Shown here: positions 7,565-14,906 of the stretch, in pieces
Layout: each line of letters begins with the position of its first letter
Numbering within the stretch: position 1 is the stretch's first letter
NCBI GenBank assembly: GCA_002315765.1
Contig: DCIE01000017.1
Span: 1 to 17,988, forward strand
From: Ruminococcaceae bacterium UBA1734
GTDB taxonomy: Bacteria; Bacillota; Clostridia; Oscillospirales; Acutalibacteraceae
Length of the DNA: 17,988 bases
Direction: 5' to 3'
The notes under the pieces: generated by a model
What the model was told of the DNA's origin: nothing
Seen by the model: only the letters and a program-made list of their open reading frames with translations
Database searches by the model: none
Position numbers and translations under genes: made by a program

Positions 7565-8887
7565 TTATACTACTTCGCCCATTAAATCATATTCAATGGT
7601 GTCGAATATTTTAACATTGACAAAATCGCCTATTTTAAGCGGTTTAGGAGTAAGGAAGAAGACCTTACCGTCAATTTCGGGAGCATCCCATGTAGCTCTT
7701 CCGAAATAGCACTTAATATAGTCGTCATAACCTTCTATCAAAACCTCGCAAACCGTATCCTTCTTTTTCTTATTGTTCTCTTCGGAAACGGTCATTTGAG
7801 TTTCCATTATGTGTTCCATACGGTCAATTTTTATCTGGTCTTCGATTTGGTCGGGCATTTCACCTGCAACCGTGCCGTCCTCTGCCGAATAAGCGAAACA
7901 GCCAAGTCGGTCAAATTTTATGTCTTTAACAAACCTGTGAAGCTCCTCGAATTGCTTTTCGGTTTCTCCGGGAAATCCCGTAATAAGTGTAGTTCTGATA
8001 GTAATTCCCGGAACGGTATTTCGTATTTTTTCAATCAATGCCCTAAGGGTATCTTCGTTACCTTTTCTATTCATTCGCCTTAAAATATCGCCGTTTGAAT
8101 GTTGGATAGGAATATCCAAATATTTTACAAGCTTTTCTTCCTTTGCCAAAAGCTCTAAAAATCGGTCGGTAATTCTTTCGGGATAGGTATAAAGGGTTCT
8201 AATCCAATGAAGCTCCTTGATTTTACAAAGTTCGCTTAAAAGTTCGCAAAGCTTAGGCTCGCCGTAAAGGTCGGTACCGTATGCCGTAGTGTCCTGCGCC
8301 ACAACAATTAGTTCCTTAACGCCGTTTTTGGCTAATTTCTTTGCCTCGTCAACACAGTCTTCAATGCTTCGGCTTCTCATACGGCCTCGTATTTTCGGTA
8401 TGGCACAATAGGTACAACAATTATCGCAACCGTCTCCGATTTTCAGGTATGCCGAATAGGGCACTCCGCCTAAAATCCTGGGCATATTAAGGTCTAACGC
8501 ATCCTTTTCGCCGTAGGTGTTTTTAAATTCACCTTTAATTGCCTTTTTAACAATTTCCGCAATGTCTTTGTTGCTTCCGATACCCACACAAACATCAACC
8601 TCGGGGATTTCCTCGGTAACATCGTCTTTGTATCTCTCGGCAAGGCAACCTGTTACGATAAGCGCCTTGCATTTTCCCTCTGTCTTGTATTTTGAAGCCT
8701 CTAAAATATTTTCAATAGCCTCTTTTTTTGCATCCTCAATAAATCCGCAGGTGTTTATGATAATAACATCCGCCTCGGCTTCTGCAACCGAAAGCTCAAA
8801 ACCCGCTTCCTTTAATGAATAAAGCATCATTTCGGCGTCTACCTGATTTTTAGGACATCCTAAAGACACCATACTGACTTTTGCCAA
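7565..8887 (-). CDS. rimO: Ribosomal protein S12 methylthiotransferase RimO
   Basis: A radical-SAM enzyme that adds a methylthio group to the conserved aspartate of ribosomal protein S12. The N-terminal domain opens with SLGCPKNQVDAE, typical of RimO, and carries cluster cysteines C11, C47 and C81. The radical-SAM cluster is CxxxCxxC at C154, C158 and C161, and a TRAM-like RNA/protein-binding end follows (about 370-440). At 440 residues the length is normal. The start is TTG at 8887: GGAAGGG lies 6 nt upstream, and this start keeps the N-terminus before SLGC at the usual length. An internal ATG at 8872 would cut it to three residues before SLGC. MiaB, the tRNA-acting relative, is less likely given the opening motif. 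Confidence 0.94.
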   Translation of the reverse strand: MAKVSMVSLGCPKNQVDAEMMLYSLKEAGFELSVAEAEADVIIINTCGFIEDAKKEAIENILEASKYKTEGKCKALIVTGCLAERYKDDVTEEIPEVDVCVGIGSNKDIAEIVKKAIKGEFKNTYGEKDALDLNMPRILGGVPYSAYLKIGDGCDNCCTYCAIPKIRGRMRSRSIEDCVDEAKKLAKNGVKELIVVAQDTTAYGTDLYGEPKLCELLSELCKIKELHWIRTLYTYPERITDRFLELLAKEEKLVKYLDIPIQHSNGDILRRMNRKGNEDTLRALIEKIRNTVPGITIRTTLITGFPGETEKQFEELHRFVKDIKFDRLGCFAYSAEDGTVAGEMPDQIEDQIKIDRMEHIMETQMTVSEENNKKKKDTVCEVLIEGYDDYIKCYFGRATWDAPEIDGKVFFLTPKPLKIGDFVNVKIFDTIEYDLMGEVV

Positions 8888-8893
8888 ATAAGA

Positions 8894-8902
8894 CCCTTCC
8901 TT
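8894..8902 (-). promoter_or_regulatory. Ribosome binding site for the TTG start of rimO
   Basis: AAGGAAGGG on the minus strand, 6 nt before TTG at 8887. It supports a TTG start over the ATG five codons further in. The rest of the 87-bp gap (8888-8974) shows no firm promoter or terminator; a poor -35/-10 candidate just after the recX stop was not accepted. Confidence 0.6.
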
Positions 8903-8974
8903 TTTGCTGTTCTTAAAGGTACAACCTACCCATAAAAACCGCGTTTTATTATTTTTGTTTAAAAGATTTGTCTA

Positions 8975-9598
8975 TTAAACATAATCCTCGTTTATATCTT
9001 CCGAGTACTGCTTTAATGCTCTCGAAACATCTCCATAAGAAAAACCTTTTCTTACAAGGGCGGCATAAACCTTTGCAATACCTTCTTTGTCGGTCATTTT
9101 TCCGGCATACTTTTTGTCAATTAAATGTTTAATTTGACCTATTTCATCGCCCTCAAGCCGACCTACGGTTTCCTTTGCTAAATCCCTCTTAATTCCCTTT
9201 GCAATCAGCTTTGCATAGATTTCTCTTTTTGAGGTTCCGCCTTGGCTTAATTTTTCACAAAGCCTATTAGCGTATCTCACATCATCAAGCAGTCCTAAAT
9301 CTTTAAGACGGGCAATAACCTTTGCACAGGAGTTTTTATTAAATTTTGCGGTTACTAATTTATCGTATAGACCTTTTTCGGTACGGTCGGCACGGTCTAA
9401 ATACCACAAAGCTCTGGACTTCGCCCTAATATAATCGGACTGCTCTTTAAGTTCTTCTGTTTCCTCGACTGTTAATATTTTCCCCACCTTCAGGGAAATA
9501 TCATTTGCCAAATCAAGGTCAATAAGTAAATCGGGACCGTTATCAAATTTTGCCCGAACAAGGTGGGGCTTTTCCCGTTTAACCTCTACGACTTCCAT
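8975..9598 (-). CDS. recX: Regulatory protein RecX
   Basis: RecX binds RecA filaments and limits their growth and activity. The 207-residue protein has a beta-rich N-terminal extension (about 1-45) before the repeated three-helix units. Family marks are visible: RADRTEKGLYDKL around 69-81, LLDDVRYAN at 103-111, LIAKGI at 131-136 and RKGFSYGDVSRAL at 183-195. Its ATG shares one base with the TAA stop of recA (TAATG junction), so the two are translationally coupled and the modulator is made in proportion to RecA. An 87-bp gap separates it from rimO downstream. Confidence 0.92.
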   Translation of the reverse strand: MEVVEVKREKPHLVRAKFDNGPDLLIDLDLANDISLKVGKILTVEETEELKEQSDYIRAKSRALWYLDRADRTEKGLYDKLVTAKFNKNSCAKVIARLKDLGLLDDVRYANRLCEKLSQGGTSKREIYAKLIAKGIKRDLAKETVGRLEGDEIGQIKHLIDKKYAGKMTDKEGIAKVYAALVRKGFSYGDVSRALKQYSEDINEDYV

Positions 9599-10752
9599 TA
9601 GTCGTCAACCGCAATATCAATATTGACCTTTTTCTTCGGTCTTTCCGGCTCAAGCTCCGCCGAATCCACCGGCATTATGGTTTCTGATTCGTCCTCATCC
9701 TCATCTACCTGGGTTTTATTCAAGAACGCATAATACTTTTCCATAATCTTGTCTTCAATTTCTTTGGCAAGTTCCTTATTTTCGGAAAGAAGGTTTTTAA
9801 CATTGTCCTTGCCTTGACCTAACCGTTCATCATTATAGTAGAACCACGCACCCGAACGCTTTAGGATTTCAAAGGTAAGTCCCACATCAATAAGCTCTCC
9901 CACTTTTGAAATTCCCTTGCCGTAAAGCACATCAAATTCCGCCTCTTTAAAGGGAGGTGCAACCTTGTTTTTTACAACCTTTGCACGGGTTCTTGTACCG
10001 ATGGGCTCACTGCCGTTTTTAAGGGTTTCAACCCTTCTTATATCAATACGAACCGAGGCATAGAACTTAAGGGCTCTACCGCCGGTAGTAGTCTCGGGAT
10101 TTCCGTAAAGAACACCGATTTTTTCTCTTAGCTGATTAATAAAGATAGCACAACAGTTGGATTTCGACAGTGCGCCGGTTAATTTTCTCATTGCTTGGGA
10201 CATAAGACGAGCCAACTGTCCCACATGGCTGTCTCCCATTTCTCCCTCTATTTCTGCCTTTGTTACCAAGGCAGCAACCGAGTCAATAACAATAATGTCA
10301 ATTGCGCCCGAACGCACAAGAGCCTCGGCAATTTCAAGAGCTTGTTCGCCCGAATCAGGCTGGGACACTAAAAGTGCATCAATATCTACACCCAAATTTT
10401 TTGCATAAACCGGGTCTAAGGCGTGTTCGACATCAATAAATGCCGCTGTTCCGCCCTGCTTTTGTGCCTCGGCAACACAGTGAAGTGCAACCGTGGTTTT
10501 ACCCGAAGATTCAGGACCGTATATTTCAACAATTCTTCCCTTCGGAATACCTCCTATACCGAGAGCCATATCAAGGGAAAGAGAACCTGTGCTGATATGC
10601 TCAACATTCATGGAGACATTCTCTCCGAGGCGCATAACCGCACCCTTTCCGTATTGCTTTTCTATTTGCTCAACTGCGGTGGCAAGTGCCTTTGCTTTAG
10701 CGTCTGCACTATTTGCCTCGGTAACGGTTTTTGCTGTTTTCTTTTCTGCCAT
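9598..10752 (-). CDS. recA: Recombinase RecA
   Basis: The central strand-exchange ATPase of homologous recombination and coprotease of the SOS response. The 384-residue protein has Walker A GPESSGKT at 79-86, Walker B around 153-158 (IIVIDS), and the L2 region GNPETTTGGRALKFYAS beginning at about 217. The N-terminal oligomerisation helix contains EKQYGKGAVMRLG. The C-terminal tail is acidic (DEDEDESE) and ends in a basic-acidic stretch, as in other RecA proteins. The ATG at 10752 has a strong GGAGG site. It lies 46 bp after prmC. In those 46 bp and the end of prmC I see neither GAACNNNNGTTC nor the usual CGAAC...GTTCG Gram-positive LexA box. recX follows directly. Confidence 0.98.
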   Translation of the reverse strand: MAEKKTAKTVTEANSADAKAKALATAVEQIEKQYGKGAVMRLGENVSMNVEHISTGSLSLDMALGIGGIPKGRIVEIYGPESSGKTTVALHCVAEAQKQGGTAAFIDVEHALDPVYAKNLGVDIDALLVSQPDSGEQALEIAEALVRSGAIDIIVIDSVAALVTKAEIEGEMGDSHVGQLARLMSQAMRKLTGALSKSNCCAIFINQLREKIGVLYGNPETTTGGRALKFYASVRIDIRRVETLKNGSEPIGTRTRAKVVKNKVAPPFKEAEFDVLYGKGISKVGELIDVGLTFEILKRSGAWFYYNDERLGQGKDNVKNLLSENKELAKEIEDKIMEKYYAFLNKTQVDEDEDESETIMPVDSAELEPERPKKKVNIDIAVDD

Positions 10753-10798
10753 TTTTAATTCCTCCGTAATATAATTTAAGATGGTGATATTATTTTAA

Positions 10799-11641
10799 TC
10801 ATTTGACTGTCCCGAAAACCACCCTGTCGTTATGGGAAATGTCTTTTTTAACGGTAACATCTGAAAAACCGAATTCTTCCATTAGTGTCTTAACCGCATT
10901 TCCCTGGTCGTAACCGATTTCAAAAACAAGGCTACCGCCCGACTTTACGGAATTTTTGTAATTGGCTAAAATGCAACGGTAGAACATAAGTCCGTCTTCT
11001 CCGCCGTACAAAGCCACATCAGGCTCAAATTTAACCTCGGGTTGCAAATTTTCCATATCATTTGCCGAAATATATGGGGGATTGCTGACGATTAAGTCAT
11101 ACTGTTTATCTGCCGCCGTACCTTCAAAAACATCTCCCATTAAAAGAGTGGTGTTTTCAGGGGCATTAAGCTTTATATTATCCCTTGTGTATCTTGCGGC
11201 TTCCTCATATTTTTCCACTAAAGTAACCGTGCTGTCTTTCCTTTCGGCACCCAGGGTAATACCTATACATCCCGTTCCGGCACAAAGGTCTAAAACAGTG
11301 GGGTTTTCCTTGCCCTTTAAAATCTCAAGGCAGGTTTCCGGCACAGTTTCGGTGTCTTGTCTCGGAATTAAAACTCCCGGACCTACCCGGTATGCTCTAC
11401 CGAAAAAATCCCATCTTCCCAAAATATACTGAAGCGGATATCTTGCAAGTCTTTGCTTTAATATTACTGTAAGATTTGTCTTTTGGAATTCGTTTAGTTC
11501 ATTTGTATAGCTTGAAAGAATACCTGCATTATCAAGTCCGGTAATATGCTTGATAATTTGCTTTGCCTCAAAAACATCATCGCAAATTCCGGCTTCTTTC
11601 AGTTGCTTTTTAATACTGTTGTATGCTTCAAATATCGTCAT
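10799..11641 (-). CDS. prmC: Peptide chain release factor N5-glutamine methyltransferase PrmC
   Basis: Methylates the glutamine of the GGQ motif in release factors RF1 and RF2, which is needed for efficient termination. The start chosen, ATG at 11641, gives 280 residues beginning MTIFEAY, the normal length. The open frame continues upstream to 11728, but those residues are basic, unlike the family, and lie entirely within the preceding gene. Visible are the helical N-terminal domain with LIPRQDTE at 91-98, SAM motif I DLCAGTGCIG at 118-127, and the catalytic NPPY at 187-190. It overlaps the DUF1385 gene by 14 bp. RF1 (prfA), the usual neighbour, is absent; recA follows instead. Confidence 0.95.
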   Translation of the reverse strand: MTIFEAYNSIKKQLKEAGICDDVFEAKQIIKHITGLDNAGILSSYTNELNEFQKTNLTVILKQRLARYPLQYILGRWDFFGRAYRVGPGVLIPRQDTETVPETCLEILKGKENPTVLDLCAGTGCIGITLGAERKDSTVTLVEKYEEAARYTRDNIKLNAPENTTLLMGDVFEGTAADKQYDLIVSNPPYISANDMENLQPEVKFEPDVALYGGEDGLMFYRCILANYKNSVKSGGSLVFEIGYDQGNAVKTLMEEFGFSDVTVKKDISHNDRVVFGTVK

Positions 11642-12623
11642 TATTATTCTGTTCTTCGCTTTCGTCTTTTTGGTCAATACTGCGGTCAACATCCGGGTTT
11701 TCCGGTTCACAGGCTCTAAGTGCCGCAATGGCTATTTCAATCATTTCGCTTTCCGGCTCTTTGGTAGTTATTCGTTGCATCCAAAGTCCCGGTGCCGAAA
11801 TAATTTTTGTAAATAGGTTGTCGTATTTACCGCAAATTCTCAAAATTTCAAAACCTGCACCGCAAATTACGGGAATTAACAGTATTTTTACCACTACCCA
11901 CAACCAGCCGATATCGTAAACACCGGGAAAAATCATTTGAACAAGGGTTGAAAAAATAACGCTTACCAAAATCATAAGGATTAGAAAGCTTGTTCCGCAT
12001 CTCGGGTGAAAACGGCTTTGAAGTTTTACATTTTCCACCGTCAGGGGTAGCCCTTTTTCGTAACAAAAAATGGTTTTATGTTCGGCTCCGTGGTACATAA
12101 ATATTCTTTTCATATCCTTCATAAAGGAAACAGCCCACATATACACTACAAAAACGGAAAGCTTAATAAGTTGCTCTATTCCCGAACGGGAAATTTTTGA
12201 AAATTCGGTGTCAAAAAGCTTTTGCAAACCGCCCACAGCAAGTCTCGGTATATACATAAAAAGTACAACAGCCGCCAAAACTCCGAAAACAGTTCCCACA
12301 ATCATAATTGCCGACATTATGGCATTTTTCTTTTTTTCGTCAAGCTTTTCTTCGCCCTCTTCTTCAATATCGGCAAATCCGGAAATTTCAGCCGATTTCA
12401 TCATAGCGGTGTATCCGATTTTCATCGACTCTATGTATGCCGCTATTCCTCTAATCAAAGGCAGTCTTAAAAACTTATATTTTTCCCTTAATGATTTCTC
12501 CTCAAAGTAAGAAATATCTATGGTTTTATCCGGTTTTCTTACTGCCATAGCAGTCTTTTCCGGACTTTTCATCATAATGCCCTCAATAAGAGCCTGACCG
12601 CCGATTGCGGTATATTTACCCAT
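11628..12623 (-). CDS. YqhQ/DUF1385 family membrane protein
   Basis: A conserved Firmicutes membrane protein of unknown function. The 331-residue product carries the family's hallmark motifs: GGQALIEGIMM near the start, YHGAEHKTI and RFHPRCGTSF in the middle, and PGLWMQRITTKEP near the end. Hydrophobic segments lie around residues 105-125, 150-170, 215-240 and 245-265. A charged Glu/Asp/Asn-rich tail follows. The ATG at 12623 is preferred because GCGAGG ends 9 nt upstream; the ATG at 12632 would abut that site. The gene overlaps the histidine kinase gene by 8 bp and prmC by 14 bp. DUF1385 next to prmC is a common clostridial order. Its biochemical role is unknown. Confidence 0.92.
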   Translation of the reverse strand: MGKYTAIGGQALIEGIMMKSPEKTAMAVRKPDKTIDISYFEEKSLREKYKFLRLPLIRGIAAYIESMKIGYTAMMKSAEISGFADIEEEGEEKLDEKKKNAIMSAIMIVGTVFGVLAAVVLFMYIPRLAVGGLQKLFDTEFSKISRSGIEQLIKLSVFVVYMWAVSFMKDMKRIFMYHGAEHKTIFCYEKGLPLTVENVKLQSRFHPRCGTSFLILMILVSVIFSTLVQMIFPGVYDIGWLWVVVKILLIPVICGAGFEILRICGKYDNLFTKIISAPGLWMQRITTKEPESEMIEIAIAALRACEPENPDVDRSIDQKDESEEQNNNDDI

Positions 12624-14157
12624 TATCTTCATCCTCGCTAATAATAATTTCGTCTAAAACGGTTTCCTCTGCTTCCATATCTAAAACGCTGTCTATTTTA
12701 TCCTCGGTTTTAAGTATAACCTCCTCGGTTTCCTGAGAGGTTTCCTCGGGAAGCTCTATTATAGGAAGAACTACCGTAACCGTTGTGCCGACACCTTCTG
12801 AGCTTTCAAGAAACAAAAGTCCGTTGTGCTGTTTTATGATTTCGTCCGCAACGGCAAGACCTATTCCGCTGCCGCGAACGGTTTTATTTGATTTAAAGAA
12901 TTTTTCCTTAACCCTGTCTATATCCTGCGCCGGAATACCGACACCGGTATCCTTAACTACGATTTTAACACAGCCTTCTTCCTCGTTTTGAGTAACAAGT
13001 ACAAGTCCGCCCTTTTCGGTATATTTAACTGCGTTGTCAATAATATTGATAAACACCTGTTTAAGTCTATCCGGGTCGCCGAAAACAAAACTGTCCTTGG
13101 GCGGTGCTTGAAAAGACACCTCAACACCCTGCTTTCTCGCAAGTTCGGTGTACATATCCGCCGCCTCGGCTAAATACTGGGAAACATTCATATTACGGGC
13201 ATTTACGGTTAATCTGCCTGACTGCATACGGGAAAAATCAAGCAGTTCTTCTACAAGATTTGACAATCTTTCAGCCTCACTCAACACCACATCAAGTCCA
13301 CGGCTGACAAGCTCGGGGTCGGTGTCAAGAGACATTTTTGCCGTTTCGCCCCAACCTTTAATGGCGGTAAGCGGTGTCCTAAGCTCGTGAGAAACCGAAG
13401 AAATAAAGTCGTTTTTCATAGTCTCTGCCTGACTGAGCTCCGTCGCCATATAATTAATTGTATCGCAAAGTTCGCCGATTTCGTCATTTCGATTAGGTTC
13501 AATTCGGTTTTTGAAATCGCCCATAGCAATTTTTCTTGCAATATTGCTGACATCCCGAATAGGCTTTACAATGGACTTAATAAAAAATCTTCCCGATACA
13601 ATACAAACGCTAAGTGCCAAAATGCTGAATGCCACAATAAACATAATTGTTATTGTGATTTGTCGGTAGACACCTTTTAGGGAAGTAATCCAACGATAGG
13701 CGCCTAAATATTTTCCGTTTATATCGTAAACCGCCGTAGATAGGGCATAAACTCTTTCGCCGGATTCGTTTTTGCCTTTAAATATTCCAACACCCTTTTT
13801 AGAACTTTTCGCCTCAAAGTAATCGGGCATTTTGGCCTTCTCTTGGGACAAAAATCCCGAAGTAGAAACAACAACTTTGTCGGTTTTATCCACAACCTGA
13901 ACTTCTATTTTGTCTTTATATGCAAATTCGTCCGAAAGAGAAATAGCTACATCTTGGAAATTTTCCGAATCGGTATATTTAAGGGAAGAAAACTCGTAGG
14001 AATAATCGTTACCCAAGGTTTTAACCCTTTCCATATATACCGAAGAAAGAAAGGCGGAAAGCAAAACGGCGGCAATGGTAATAATACAAACAACAATTAA
14101 CAAAACATTGATAAACCAGCGTTCGGCTATGCTTTTAAACTTTATTTCAAGTTCCAC
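12616..14157 (-). CDS. Two-component sensor histidine kinase
   Basis: A membrane sensor that autophosphorylates and passes phosphate to the response regulator encoded just upstream. The 513-residue protein has a first membrane helix (about 15-40), an extracellular sensor region (about 41-167, probably Cache/PAS-like), a second helix (about 168-190), HAMP (about 190-243), and a HisKA domain with H257 in SHELRTP. The ATPase domain follows: N box NIIDNAVKYT at 371-380, G1 DTGVGIP at 403-409, G2 GSGIGLAV at 429-436. An acidic tail of about 45 residues extends past the kinase. The start is GTG at 14157, with AGGGAGG about 8 nt upstream. The general WalK/PhoR-like layout fits; the signal is unknown. 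The gene ends 8 bp inside the DUF1385 gene. Confidence 0.93.
   Translation of the reverse strand: MELEIKFKSIAERWFINVLLIVVCIITIAAVLLSAFLSSVYMERVKTLGNDYSYEFSSLKYTDSENFQDVAISLSDEFAYKDKIEVQVVDKTDKVVVSTSGFLSQEKAKMPDYFEAKSSKKGVGIFKGKNESGERVYALSTAVYDINGKYLGAYRWITSLKGVYRQITITIMFIVAFSILALSVCIVSGRFFIKSIVKPIRDVSNIARKIAMGDFKNRIEPNRNDEIGELCDTINYMATELSQAETMKNDFISSVSHELRTPLTAIKGWGETAKMSLDTDPELVSRGLDVVLSEAERLSNLVEELLDFSRMQSGRLTVNARNMNVSQYLAEAADMYTELARKQGVEVSFQAPPKDSFVFGDPDRLKQVFINIIDNAVKYTEKGGLVLVTQNEEEGCVKIVVKDTGVGIPAQDIDRVKEKFFKSNKTVRGSGIGLAVADEIIKQHNGLLFLESSEGVGTTVTVVLPIIELPEETSQETEEVILKTEDKIDSVLDMEAEETVLDEIIISEDEDNG
12633..12638 (-). promoter_or_regulatory. Ribosome binding site deciding the DUF1385 gene start
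   Basis: GCGAGG on the minus strand touches the ATG at 12632 but sits 9 nt before the ATG at 12623. The second start is therefore better placed. Confidence 0.45.
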
Positions 14158-14190
14158 CGTTTCTTCCTCCCTTAAAAATTTTCATTCTAA

Positions 14191-14892
14191 TCAGTTAGTA
14201 TTCCACTTATAACCCATTCCCCAAACGGTTGCCAAATGTTTAGGTATAGAAGGGTCGTCCTCTATCTTCATTCTGAGTCGTCTTACATTTACATCAACAA
14301 TCTTTTCTTCGCCGAAGTAGCTCGAACCCCAAACCTGCTGTAATATTTCTTCTCTAAGCAACGGTGTGTCGGGATTGTTGAAGAAATATTCCATCATTTG
14401 AAATTCAACCTGAGTAAGCTCAATATCTTTTCCGCTTTTTGTAAGCGTTCGGCGTCTGAGGTCAAGAACAAACTCGCCTCTTGTAATGCGGTTAATCTCC
14501 GCTTCTGCCTTTTCGGATTGCAGCGAAACCCTACGATAAAGAGAGTCCACTCTCGCCAAGAGTTCGGCAGGGGAGAAAGGCTTTGTTATATAATCGTCCG
14601 CACCTGTCATAAGACCGCTGATTTTATCCATTTCCTGTGATTTAGCGGTCAGCATAATGATTCCGATAGAGTTGTTGGTTTTGCGAATTTCCTTACATAC
14701 CGTAATACCGTCAATTCCCGGCATCATAATATCAAGCAAGGCGATGTCAAAACCCTCAACATCGTTATTAAAAATCTCAAGGGCGGCCTCACCGCAATCG
14801 GCTTCAACCGTTTCGTATCCGGCTCGTTTGAGGTTTATTGCTTCAAATTCACGAATTGCCGACTCGTCCTCAACTATTAATATTCGTTTCAT
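14191..14892 (-). CDS. Two-component response regulator, OmpR/PhoB type
   Basis: A DNA-binding response regulator, surely the partner of the adjacent kinase. The 233-residue protein has a receiver domain (1-120) with acidic residues E8/D9, phospho-acceptor D54 (in LLDIMMPG), T82 and K104 (in KPF). A winged-helix domain follows (about 135-233), with the recognition helix around 195-210 (VDVNVRRLRMKI) and the C-terminal hairpin VWGMGYKW. All switch residues are intact. The ATG at 14892 has a GCGGGGA site. It sits 33 bp before the kinase gene and 14 bp after a lipoprotein gene, in one operon. The binding site it recognises cannot be read from this window. Confidence 0.95.
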   Translation of the reverse strand: MKRILIVEDESAIREFEAINLKRAGYETVEADCGEAALEIFNNDVEGFDIALLDIMMPGIDGITVCKEIRKTNNSIGIIMLTAKSQEMDKISGLMTGADDYITKPFSPAELLARVDSLYRRVSLQSEKAEAEINRITRGEFVLDLRRRTLTKSGKDIELTQVEFQMMEYFFNNPDTPLLREEILQQVWGSSYFGEEKIVDVNVRRLRMKIEDDPSIPKHLATVWGMGYKWNTN

Positions 14893-14906
14893 CTAATCCC
14901 CGCTTT

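Noticed and set aside
8930..8960. AAAAC-GCG-GTTTT as a terminator after recX
   Set aside because: Only five mostly A-T pairs with a 3-base loop and no T run beyond the stem.
11642..11728. Longer PrmC start
   Set aside because: The 29 extra residues are basic and unlike the family, and lie wholly within the DUF1385 gene; the ATG at 11641 gives the usual PrmC start.
12070..12510. Plus-strand frame of 146 codons opposite the DUF1385 gene
   Set aside because: Antisense shadow of a gene with clear family motifs; no ribosome site or domain.
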